Origin: an uncultured Eubacteriales bacterium
GTDB lineage: Bacteria > Bacillota > Clostridia > Oscillospirales > UBA644
NCBI GenBank assembly: GCA_959604355.1
Contig: CAUHAO010000024.1
Coordinates: 1-27,108, forward strand
DNA: 27,108 nt
Direction of reading: 5' to 3'
Below are positions 8,017 through 15,127 of this stretch, piece after piece. Position 1 is the stretch's first letter. Every line of letters starts with the position of its first letter. Under the pieces are notes generated by a model. The model saw only the letters and a list, made by a program, of their open reading frames with translations, was not told the origin of the DNA and ran no database searches. Both the position numbers and the translations under genes were made by a program.

Positions 8017-8649
8017 TTATTGTTTTTTTCCTTTGAGAGGACAAACTTTCATGCATATACCGCAGACAGAGCCTCGCCCGATGAGCTGAAAGTTCTTTTT
8101 CATATATTCGCTGCACGCCTTAGGGTCGAAACCGTCAGCGGTTATTGCGTGTGCAGGGCAGGCGGCGACGCATTTGCCGCAGTTTGCGCAAAGTCTGTAT
8201 TCGTGCGGAATATATTCTTCATCCGCGACGGGACAATCTGTGAAAACCGTTGCAAGACGCACCCTCACGCCGTATTCGTTATGAATAAACAGGTTGTTGC
8301 GCCCGACAGAGCCTGCCGCGCAGATGCACGCTGCCTGTTTATGCGAATAAATGCCGCGGTAACCGTCACCGTGGACGGATTGAGACGCGGCTATCGGATA
8401 AAATGTGTATCCGTTTTTTTGTAGCAGCAACCCTACACCGGCAGATGCGTCATCCAAAAGTCGGTTGACGCATCTGTAATGGTGAAAATATGTCTGAGTG
8501 GGCTTGTCGCTTATTTCGTCAATGACGCTGTCCGAAAGCTTTACGCAGAGGCTTATGACATAGTTGAGTCCCATAAATGGTTCAGGCAGTTTGCCGAAAG
8601 CGACAGAAGAGACTTTATCTGCAAGATACGCTTTTATCAGCTCTTTCAT
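8017..8649 (-). CDS. Short QueG-like double 4Fe-4S binding protein
   Basis: A 210-residue protein with a C-terminal two-cluster ferredoxin module: C154-x2-C157-x2-C160-x3-C164-P, then C196-x2-C199-x3-C203-P, with C179 as a likely extra ligand. The N-terminal half resembles a shortened epoxyqueuosine reductase (QueG) cobalamin-binding region (R-G-I-Y-S-H-K-Q, G-R-N-N-L segments). At 210 residues it is much shorter than typical QueG (over 300), so true epoxyqueuosine reductase activity is doubtful. Many Clostridia encode such short 4Fe-4S double-cluster proteins of unknown role. It starts 3 bases after the last M42 gene with only a poor ribosome binding site, implying translational coupling. 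Confidence 0.75.
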   Translation of the reverse strand: MKELIKAYLADKVSSVAFGKLPEPFMGLNYVISLCVKLSDSVIDEISDKPTQTYFHHYRCVNRLLDDASAGVGLLLQKNGYTFYPIAASQSVHGDGYRGIYSHKQAACICAAGSVGRNNLFIHNEYGVRVRLATVFTDCPVADEEYIPHEYRLCANCGKCVAACPAHAITADGFDPKACSEYMKKNFQLIGRGSVCGICMKVCPLKGKKQ

Positions 8650-8652
8650 GCC

Positions 8653-9681
8653 TTAAAAGCGGAATCCCGCGGTTATCAGCGCGCAGAGCAGTTCGACGCA
8701 TGCTTCGCAGTCCGCGACATTGACGGTCTCTGTCGGAGTATGTATGTATCTTGTGGGAATGGAGATAGCGCCCGCGTATGCGCCGCCCGCCGCCATTTGT
8801 ATTGACGCGGTGTCAGTGCCGCCGAACGGGAGGATCTCTATCTGGTGCGCGATGTCATTCTTTTCAGCGGTGTCGATCATGAAGTCTACCATCTGCTTAT
8901 TGCACACAACGCTTCTGTCCATGACTTTTATGCAAGCGCCGCCGCCGAGCTTCATCGTCATCGGAGGATTTGCTTCGGGAGTGTCACCGGTGCTTGTTAC
9001 GTCAAGCGCTATACCGTATTTCGGTTCTATGCCGAAAGCTGCCGTCTTTGAGCCGCGCAGACCGAGCTCTTCCTGAACGGAGAATACGAAATAGAATTCG
9101 TTGGCGAGTTTCATTCTGCATTTGGCAATGCGCTCAAACGCTTCCATTTGTATCGCGCAGGCGATTCTGTCGTCCATGAACGGAGATACGAGAGCGGGCT
9201 TTTCACCGCCTATTTCGTATACGGATGAGACAAACGTGCCGACGGTGCCGAGGGGGAGCATCTTTGCTGCTTCCTCTTTCGAAGCCGCGCCGATATCGAC
9301 GTATGCTTTTGCTATTGTGTGCTGATCGGGTTCGAACGCGATAATCCCGCGAACGCCGTTGGCAAAACGGACTTCTCTGTTTGTAAGAGCGTAGGGGTTT
9401 AGTCCGCCGAGGCTCGTGACTTTGACAAAGCCGTTGTCATCGATGTAATGCGCGATAAAACCTATCGTATCGGCATGCGAAGAAAACATGACCTTCTCGC
9501 CGCAGCCTCTTCCGAGGACCGCGATAAGGTTGCCCATGGGGTCAAAACGCAGGTCGTTTTCTTTATCCGAAACAAACGGTGCGAGTTCGTCACGGATGTA
9601 TTCAAGAAGCTTTCTCTCGTTGGAAGAAACGGAAGTGAATTCCGCGAATTTTGCCATTCTGCTGATAAATTTATCTTTCAT
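8653..9681 (-). CDS. M42-family metallopeptidase (first of three, most derived)
   Basis: A 342-residue member of peptidase family M42, the co-catalytic dimetal aminopeptidases (tetrahedral TET-type particles in known members). Metal ligands and base are present: H69-A-D71, D170 in FMDDR, E204-E205 in VQEELG, D227 in LDVT and H314 in YIHTP. The first motif reads SHADT rather than the usual AHMDE. The start is set at ATG 9681, not the in-frame GTG at 9690. AAGGAG at 9690-9695 sits 8 bases before the ATG but overlaps the GTG. It lies directly downstream of the second M42 gene in one operon. Substrate preference cannot be read; these enzymes trim peptides in the cytoplasm. Confidence 0.9.
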   Translation of the reverse strand: MKDKFISRMAKFAEFTSVSSNERKLLEYIRDELAPFVSDKENDLRFDPMGNLIAVLGRGCGEKVMFSSHADTIGFIAHYIDDNGFVKVTSLGGLNPYALTNREVRFANGVRGIIAFEPDQHTIAKAYVDIGAASKEEAAKMLPLGTVGTFVSSVYEIGGEKPALVSPFMDDRIACAIQMEAFERIAKCRMKLANEFYFVFSVQEELGLRGSKTAAFGIEPKYGIALDVTSTGDTPEANPPMTMKLGGGACIKVMDRSVVCNKQMVDFMIDTAEKNDIAHQIEILPFGGTDTASIQMAAGGAYAGAISIPTRYIHTPTETVNVADCEACVELLCALITAGFRF

Positions 9682-9693
9682 AACAGTCACTCC

Positions 9694-10740
9694 TTATTTC
9701 AGGTCGTCACAAAGTTTATCGTAGTCGCCGAGTATCGCGCGGCACATGTTCAGCATACTGTCAATGTCTTTCGGCGACGCGACGGATATTCGGGAATGCA
9801 GATATCTTACGGGTATCGAGAGTGCGCAGACGAAGCATCCGTCCGCTGTGCGCTGTATTCTGCCAGCATCGTTGCCGCCGGAAACAAATGTCTTATATTG
9901 CCAAAGGACATTGTGCGCGTTCGCTATTTTCGCAACAGATGCGACGACTCTCGGATCGTATGTCGTCGAGCGGTCTGCAAAAGACAGCGCGACGCCGTTG
10001 CCCACAACGCAGACCTTTTCGCCGCCTTCCACCGCGCCTATGTCGGCCGCCGTCGTACCCTCGAGAATGACCGCGACTTCGGGACGCAGCGCAAACGCCG
10101 TTGCCGCAGAGCCGCGGCATCCAACTTCTTCCTGGACGTTAAATGCGAACCATGCGTCGTATTCAAGGTCGCTTTTTATCAGTTCTATCATCGCCGCGCA
10201 GCCTACGCGGTCGTCGATCGCCTTTGCTTTGATGTAATCTCCGAAAACGCCGAATTCGCCGTCAAAATAAACGCTGTCGCCGATAGCGATTTTCGCTTCC
10301 GCGTCTTCTTTACTTTTCGCGCCGATGTCGATGCGCAGTTTCTTGTAGGCGGGCACGTCGCGCTCTTTGTCACGGGGCGTCACATGTATAGGAGGGAGCC
10401 CTATAACACCGTCAATGTATTCGGTTTTGTCGCCCGCGGTCGATTTGATTTTCACGGTCTGACCGGGGGTAACGTTTACGGAAACCCCTATCGGCTGAAA
10501 GCAGATAAGGCCGCTGTCGTCGATCTTTGTTATGTAGTAGCCCGTTTCGTCCATGTGCGCGGCAAACATAAGTTTTTTCGGGGCGCGTTTTTTACCGGGC
10601 TTGAAAGCAATGAGGCTGCCGAGGTTATCGGTGTGTATCTCGGTGCAGTACGGGCGGATCTCGTTTTCGATGAATTCGCGAACGTCGCCTTCGTCACCGC
10701 TTACGCCGTTGAGCGTGCAGAGTTTTTTAAGCAATTCCAT
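9694..10740 (-). CDS. M42-family metallopeptidase (second of three)
   Basis: A 348-residue M42 aminopeptidase homologue with a complete dimetal site: H62-M-D64 in AHMDETG, D176 in AIDDR, E204-E205 in VQEEVG, E227 in ILEGTTAAD and H315 in YLHSR. The LEGTTA version of the fourth motif (Glu instead of Asp) differs from both neighbouring paralogues, suggesting a different metal or substrate preference (inference). AAGGAGG sits 7 bases before ATG. The gene starts 12 bases after the third-copy M42 gene ends and is cotranscribed with it. Confidence 0.92.
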   Translation of the reverse strand: MELLKKLCTLNGVSGDEGDVREFIENEIRPYCTEIHTDNLGSLIAFKPGKKRAPKKLMFAAHMDETGYYITKIDDSGLICFQPIGVSVNVTPGQTVKIKSTAGDKTEYIDGVIGLPPIHVTPRDKERDVPAYKKLRIDIGAKSKEDAEAKIAIGDSVYFDGEFGVFGDYIKAKAIDDRVGCAAMIELIKSDLEYDAWFAFNVQEEVGCRGSAATAFALRPEVAVILEGTTAADIGAVEGGEKVCVVGNGVALSFADRSTTYDPRVVASVAKIANAHNVLWQYKTFVSGGNDAGRIQRTADGCFVCALSIPVRYLHSRISVASPKDIDSMLNMCRAILGDYDKLCDDLK

Positions 10741-10752
10741 TTTCCGCCCTCC

Positions 10753-11775
10753 TTATTTCTTTTCGTATGTACGGATATATCCGCAGAGTATATCTGCGGC
10801 ACTCTCCGCATCCGCAATGTCCGCCGTTTCGACGGGCGTGTGCATATATCTTATCGGAATGGAGATGAGGGCTGTCTTTATGCCGCTGCGCAGTATCGAG
10901 ACGGTGTCGGCGTCCGTGCCGAGCGCGATGGCTTCGGCGTTGACGGTGTATCTGGTGTGGTTTTCTTTTGCCGCTTTTTCGAGATTGCGGCAAAGAGTGC
11001 GGTCAAATATAGCGGAATATTCAACGACTGCGCCACTGCCCAGCTCGGGAGCGTCCGGAACATCGGGCTGCTTTGCGAAAGTAACGTCAAGCACTATCGC
11101 CTCGTCGGGGTTGGCCGTGAACGTGCCCACGGTCGCGCCGCGCGAGCCGACTTCTTCCTGAGTTGCAAAGAGAACTTCTATACAGCAGTCGAGTTCATCA
11201 TGCTTTATCAGTTTCGCGAGTTTTTCAAGGCATACTATTATCGCATACACGCAGAGCTTGTTGTCCAAAGCTTTGGAGGAGATGCGACCTCCCATGAGCT
11301 GTGTTACGGGAGTGAGCAGGTGGACTCGGTCTCCCAGGCGAACTTTCTTTTTTACCTCTTCCGCACTCAGACCGAGGTCTATGTAGAGATCTTTATATTC
11401 GGGGACTTTCGAACCTTCACCCGGTTTTGCCAGATGCGGCGGCGTGCTGCATATTATGCCGTGAATCCCGTTTATTTCGACCTCCTGCGACAGCATCGTG
11501 CGTCTGTCGATACCGCCCACACGCTGAACGGTTATAAAACCGTTGTCGTTTATCGATGAAACTATCATAGAAAGCTCGTCCATGTGCGCGGTCAGAAGAA
11601 TTTTCTTCTTCGACCTGTCGCCTATGTAAGCGATGACGTTATGAAGTCTGTCGATTTCAATGTCATTCGTGAAACGCCCGAGCTTTTCTGCGAGAAATTC
11701 GGAAAACGCGCGCTCGTTGCCGCATTCGCTCTCCGTTTCGAGTATCTCGGTAAGAGATTTGATGTTCGCTGTCAA
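10753..11775 (-). CDS. M42-family metallopeptidase (third of three, operon-proximal), TTG start
   Basis: A 340-residue M42 homologue with H64-M-D66 in AHMDEL, D171 in ALDNK, E207-E208 in TQEEVG, D230 in LDVT and H312 in YMHTP. The initiation codon is TTG, with AAGGTG six bases upstream, and the ribosome binding site overlaps the murD stop codon. It lies 11 bases after murD. Three consecutive, clearly diverged M42 genes indicate old tandem duplication, perhaps giving a hetero-oligomeric or broad-specificity peptide-trimming system (inference). Confidence 0.92.
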   Translation of the reverse strand: MTANIKSLTEILETESECGNERAFSEFLAEKLGRFTNDIEIDRLHNVIAYIGDRSKKKILLTAHMDELSMIVSSINDNGFITVQRVGGIDRRTMLSQEVEINGIHGIICSTPPHLAKPGEGSKVPEYKDLYIDLGLSAEEVKKKVRLGDRVHLLTPVTQLMGGRISSKALDNKLCVYAIIVCLEKLAKLIKHDELDCCIEVLFATQEEVGSRGATVGTFTANPDEAIVLDVTFAKQPDVPDAPELGSGAVVEYSAIFDRTLCRNLEKAAKENHTRYTVNAEAIALGTDADTVSILRSGIKTALISIPIRYMHTPVETADIADAESAADILCGYIRTYEKK

Positions 11776-11786
11776 AATATCACCTT

Positions 11787-13163
11787 CTATAACTCGTTTA
11801 CAAGTTTTTTATAGTGTCTTCCGCGTTCTTCGAAGTTTGAGTAGCAGTCAAAACTTGCCGATACGGGGAGCAGGTAGACGCTTTCACCTTTACGGGCTGC
11901 TGCCGCCGCTTTTGCTACCGATTCTTCCATCCCGGAAGAAAATTCTATCGTAATGTTTTCCGGGGAATATCCCTTTGCGGCAACGACTGCGTCGTATATT
12001 TTCTGAGCCGTCGCACCCTGAAGTATAAGGTGACGTACGCCGCGCACTATATGTTCCGCAACAGGGGCATAGTCCAGCTTTTTATCCGAGCCGCCCGCTA
12101 TCATGACAATTTTTTTTGTTTGCGATTTCAGGCATGCTATCGCGCTTGTGGGTGAGGTACAGATGGAGTCGTTATAATATTTAACACCGTCTTTTTCGCG
12201 TACGAATTCCATGCGGTGCTCAACTCCGCCGAAAGTCTGCGCCACGCGTGCATAAACACCGCGGTCAACTTTTCCCCATGTCGCACATATCGCCGCCATA
12301 TAATTCTCGACGTTATGGTCACCGACTATCTTTATAAGTCTGCGGTCAAGCACTTCTTCGTCCGTGTTTGCGTCCGTGTAATGAATTATGCCTTCCGCAT
12401 CAAGATATGCGCCGCATTCAACCTTGTGGGAGAACGAGAATTTGAAGACCTCGCCGTCATATCCGTTTGCAATATCGCGGGTGGTGGCGTAATCGTCATT
12501 GACGGTGACTTTTCCGCCTTTGCGGAACGTGAAAACACGCTTTTTCGTTTCTATGTATTCGTTCATTGAAGTGTGCCAGTTAAGGTGTTCCTCAACGATA
12601 TTCGTTATTACCGCCGTTTCCGCACTTGCAGTCATGTCGAAAAGCTGGAACGACGAAAGTTCGACAACAACATAATCGCTTTGCGTCATTTCAAAAATAT
12701 GGGGCAGCAGCGGTGTGCCTATATTTCCGCCAAGCCATACCTTTTTGCCGTCTTCGCGCAGAAAATTGTATATCAACGTGGATGTTGTCGTTTTGCCCTC
12801 GCTGCCTGTTACAGCGATCTTTTTACACGGGCAGAGTTCAAAAAACACCTGCATTTCAGACGTAAGCAAAGAGCCTCTTAGCTCCGCACGTGCGAATTGC
12901 GGCAGGTCGCGGCGCATCCCGGGGGATTTGAAAATGATATCGCCCGAGAGATTCTCGAGATACGCGTCACCTGTGACAAAAGTCACTTTGTCGCGTATCG
13001 CAAGGGCTTCTTCGCCGAGCTGTTCGGGGGATTTTTTATCGCATACCGTTACCGATGCGCCTGCGTCGAGAAGCATATTTACGAGCGGGCGATGGCTCAC
13101 TCCGAAGCCGACGAGAGTCACGCTTTTGCCGCGGAGAGAATCGAAATACTGACGTGCTGTCAT
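11787..13163 (-). CDS. murD: UDP-N-acetylmuramoyl-L-alanine:D-glutamate ligase
   Basis: A 458-residue Mur ligase that adds D-glutamate to UDP-MurNAc-L-Ala in cytoplasmic peptidoglycan precursor synthesis. The N-terminal UDP-binding Rossmann domain begins KSVTLVGFGVS. The ATP loop GSEGKTTT is at 120-127, followed by VELSSFQL, and the C-terminal domain has HRMEFV and YNDSICTSPTSA. Normal length. The ribosome binding site AAGGAT is about 11 bases before ATG. It sits between rnj and the M42 peptidases instead of in a dcw (division/cell wall) cluster, so the gene has been relocated in this lineage. Confidence 0.97.
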   Translation of the reverse strand: MTARQYFDSLRGKSVTLVGFGVSHRPLVNMLLDAGASVTVCDKKSPEQLGEEALAIRDKVTFVTGDAYLENLSGDIIFKSPGMRRDLPQFARAELRGSLLTSEMQVFFELCPCKKIAVTGSEGKTTTSTLIYNFLREDGKKVWLGGNIGTPLLPHIFEMTQSDYVVVELSSFQLFDMTASAETAVITNIVEEHLNWHTSMNEYIETKKRVFTFRKGGKVTVNDDYATTRDIANGYDGEVFKFSFSHKVECGAYLDAEGIIHYTDANTDEEVLDRRLIKIVGDHNVENYMAAICATWGKVDRGVYARVAQTFGGVEHRMEFVREKDGVKYYNDSICTSPTSAIACLKSQTKKIVMIAGGSDKKLDYAPVAEHIVRGVRHLILQGATAQKIYDAVVAAKGYSPENITIEFSSGMEESVAKAAAAARKGESVYLLPVSASFDCYSNFEERGRHYKKLVNEL

Positions 13164-13177
13164 TTTAGAAATATCCT

Positions 13178-14848
13178 TTATATGGTTTTTATTATCGGAA
13201 GTATCATCGGTTTGCGCTTGGTCTGCTCGAAAATGTATTTTGAAAGTTCGTCCTTAAGTTTCGTTTTCGCGTTATATTGCCATTCTCCGTTTCCCTTGCG
13301 TATGCAGATATCTATGACATCTTCCGTTATCTGCTGGAATTTTTCGACGAGTTCTTCGTTTTCCTTGATATATACGAAGCCTCGGGAGATTATCTCCGGT
13401 TCGCAGACCAAAGAGCCCGTATTGCTGTCAACAACCGCAACGGAGATTATCAAACCGTCCTGTGAAAGATGTTTACGGTCGCGCAGCACGACATTTCCGA
13501 CGTCGCCTACTCCGAGTCCGTCAACGATGACTTTGCCCGCGGGAACAGTCCCTACGAGTTTGATTTCGCCGCTGCTCAATTCGATGATGTTTCCTATATC
13601 GGGTACGATGATATTCTGGGACTTTATTCCCATGCTCTGAGCGATTAGGGAATGACGCTTAAGATGTCTGTATTCGCCGTGGACGGGGATAAAGAACTTC
13701 GGCTTTGCGAGGGAGAATATGAGCTTGAGCTCCTCCTGGCACGCGTGCCCCGAAACGTGGACCTCCGCAAACGATTCGTGAACAACGTCCGCACCGGAGC
13801 GGAAGAGTTCGTTCACGACACGGTTCACGAGTTTTTCGTTGCCGGGTATCGCGCTTGCGGAAATAATAACGAGGTCATTGCTGTTTATCTCAACGATTTT
13901 GTGATCCGAATATGCCATGCGGTAGAGTGCCGACATCGGCTCGCCCTGGCTACCCGTCGTGATGAGGACTATTTTTTCGGGCGGGAACTGATTTATCTGC
14001 TCCGCATCTATAAGTACGCCCTCCGGAATGTGCATGTACCCGAGCTCTGTTGCTACCTGCAGCACCGTTACCATGCTGCGTCCGCAGACCGCGACGCGGC
14101 GGCCGTATTTTATCGCAAGATTAATTACCGACTGTACACGGTCGACATTGGAGGCGAAAGTCGCAACGATTATACGCTTGCCGTCGGCTCTGCCGAAGAT
14201 CGCATCAAGCGATTCACGGACTTTCTGTTCGCTCATTGCAAAACCCGGGCGTTCCGCGTTTGTCGAATCCATCATAAGGGCAAGTACGCCTTCGTTGCCG
14301 AGTTCACCTATGCGGGCAAGGTCTATCATTCCGCCCTGAACGGGGGTAACGTCTATTTTGAAGTCGCCCATGTGCAGTATCGTGCCGCAGGGCGTGTGAA
14401 GGGCTATCGCCACGGCGTCGGCAATGGAGTGGTTAACGTGAATGAATTCCACTCCGAAATTGCCCATGTCTATGAGGTCGCCCGACGAGACTTCAAAGAG
14501 CTTCGCCTTTTTGTCGAGGTTGAACTCTTTGAGCTTGTTGCGTATTATTCCGAGTGTCATTTTCGTGCCGTATATCGGTACATTGACGTCGCGCAACAGA
14601 TAGGGGATACCGCCTATATGGTCTTCGTGACCGTGTGTGATGAAGATTGCCTTGAAACGGTCTTTGTTTTTTATTATATATTGCATATCGGGAATTACGT
14701 AGTCAACGCCCGGCATCTCATCATCCGGGAAAGCAAGACCGCAATCAATGGCGATGATGTCTTTTCCGCATTCGAAAAGAGTAAGGTTCTTTCCTATCTC
14801 GTTAAGACCTCCGAGCGGAATTATCCTTACGCGTTCAATTTTTTTCAT
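13178..14848 (-). CDS. rnj: Ribonuclease J
   Basis: A 556-residue metallo-beta-lactamase/beta-CASP nuclease with combined endo- and 5'-3' exonuclease activity, central to RNA processing and decay in Firmicutes. The metal motif HGHEDHIGG starts at H72 (H72, H74, D76, H77). The beta-CASP domain follows (TGSQGEPMSAL, HVSGHA, FIPVHGEYRHL), then the C-terminal domain. Length matches RNase J1/J2. AGGAGG sits just before ATG. It is the first gene of the rnj-murD-M42 operon and is preceded by a long structured leader, which suggests post-transcriptional control, perhaps by RNase J itself (inference). Confidence 0.97.
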   Translation of the reverse strand: MKKIERVRIIPLGGLNEIGKNLTLFECGKDIIAIDCGLAFPDDEMPGVDYVIPDMQYIIKNKDRFKAIFITHGHEDHIGGIPYLLRDVNVPIYGTKMTLGIIRNKLKEFNLDKKAKLFEVSSGDLIDMGNFGVEFIHVNHSIADAVAIALHTPCGTILHMGDFKIDVTPVQGGMIDLARIGELGNEGVLALMMDSTNAERPGFAMSEQKVRESLDAIFGRADGKRIIVATFASNVDRVQSVINLAIKYGRRVAVCGRSMVTVLQVATELGYMHIPEGVLIDAEQINQFPPEKIVLITTGSQGEPMSALYRMAYSDHKIVEINSNDLVIISASAIPGNEKLVNRVVNELFRSGADVVHESFAEVHVSGHACQEELKLIFSLAKPKFFIPVHGEYRHLKRHSLIAQSMGIKSQNIIVPDIGNIIELSSGEIKLVGTVPAGKVIVDGLGVGDVGNVVLRDRKHLSQDGLIISVAVVDSNTGSLVCEPEIISRGFVYIKENEELVEKFQQITEDVIDICIRKGNGEWQYNAKTKLKDELSKYIFEQTKRKPMILPIIKTI

Positions 14849-15088
14849 TAATGTCCTCCTTTATTATAAATAAACACAACTTATGTAGTCCCGCATTCGC
14901 GGGACGGAACGAATTCAATTGTATATGCGAAAAAATCAATATTGTTTCATGGCTTTCAGATGTCCGCACACAATGAGCGGAACGACCGTCTTCCGCTCAT
15001 TACGGACTTCTGATTTTCCGTGAAATTCAGTTTGTTTTTCTTTCCGGCGCACGGACTCAAAAATGCCGTACAGCCGCACATTCCAATT
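14849..15088 (-). promoter_or_regulatory. Long structured 5' leader of rnj
   Basis: About 240 nt separate the predicted transcription start from the rnj ATG. The leader holds an extended hairpin: a perfect 10-bp stem ATGAGCGGAA (14973-14982) with TTCCGCTCAT (14991-15000), continued outward by GTCCG/CGGAC and AGA/TCT pairings. Nearer the ATG is a 7-bp hairpin GTCCCGC/GCGGGAC at 14888-14905. No U-tract follows either, so they are not terminators. It does not match a riboswitch class I recognise. A 63-codon frame on this strand (14936-15127) begins upstream of the promoter -10, has no ribosome binding site, and is not called. Confidence 0.6.
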
Positions 15089-15094
15089 ATTACA

Positions 15095-15123
15095 AGTATA
15101 ACAGATATTTATGATTTTGTCAA
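15095..15123 (-). promoter_or_regulatory. Promoter of the rnj-murD-M42 operon
   Basis: On the minus strand TTGACA (15123-15118) and TATACT (15100-15095) are spaced by exactly 17 bases, a near-perfect housekeeping promoter. Transcription should begin near 15088. The -35 lies only a few bases from the stop codon of the upstream nucleotidyltransferase gene. Confidence 0.88.
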
Positions 15124-15127
15124 CCAA

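Noticed and set aside
9448..11559. 703-codon open frame on the plus strand
   Set aside because: It lies opposite three M42 genes with complete active-site motifs. Its translation is rich in Arg, Phe, Val and Ala without any recognisable domain, typical of the antisense of GC-biased coding DNA.
14936..15127. 63-codon minus-strand frame upstream of rnj
   Set aside because: Its start lies upstream of the rnj promoter hexamers, so the transcript would not include it. It has no ribosome binding site and covers the structured leader.
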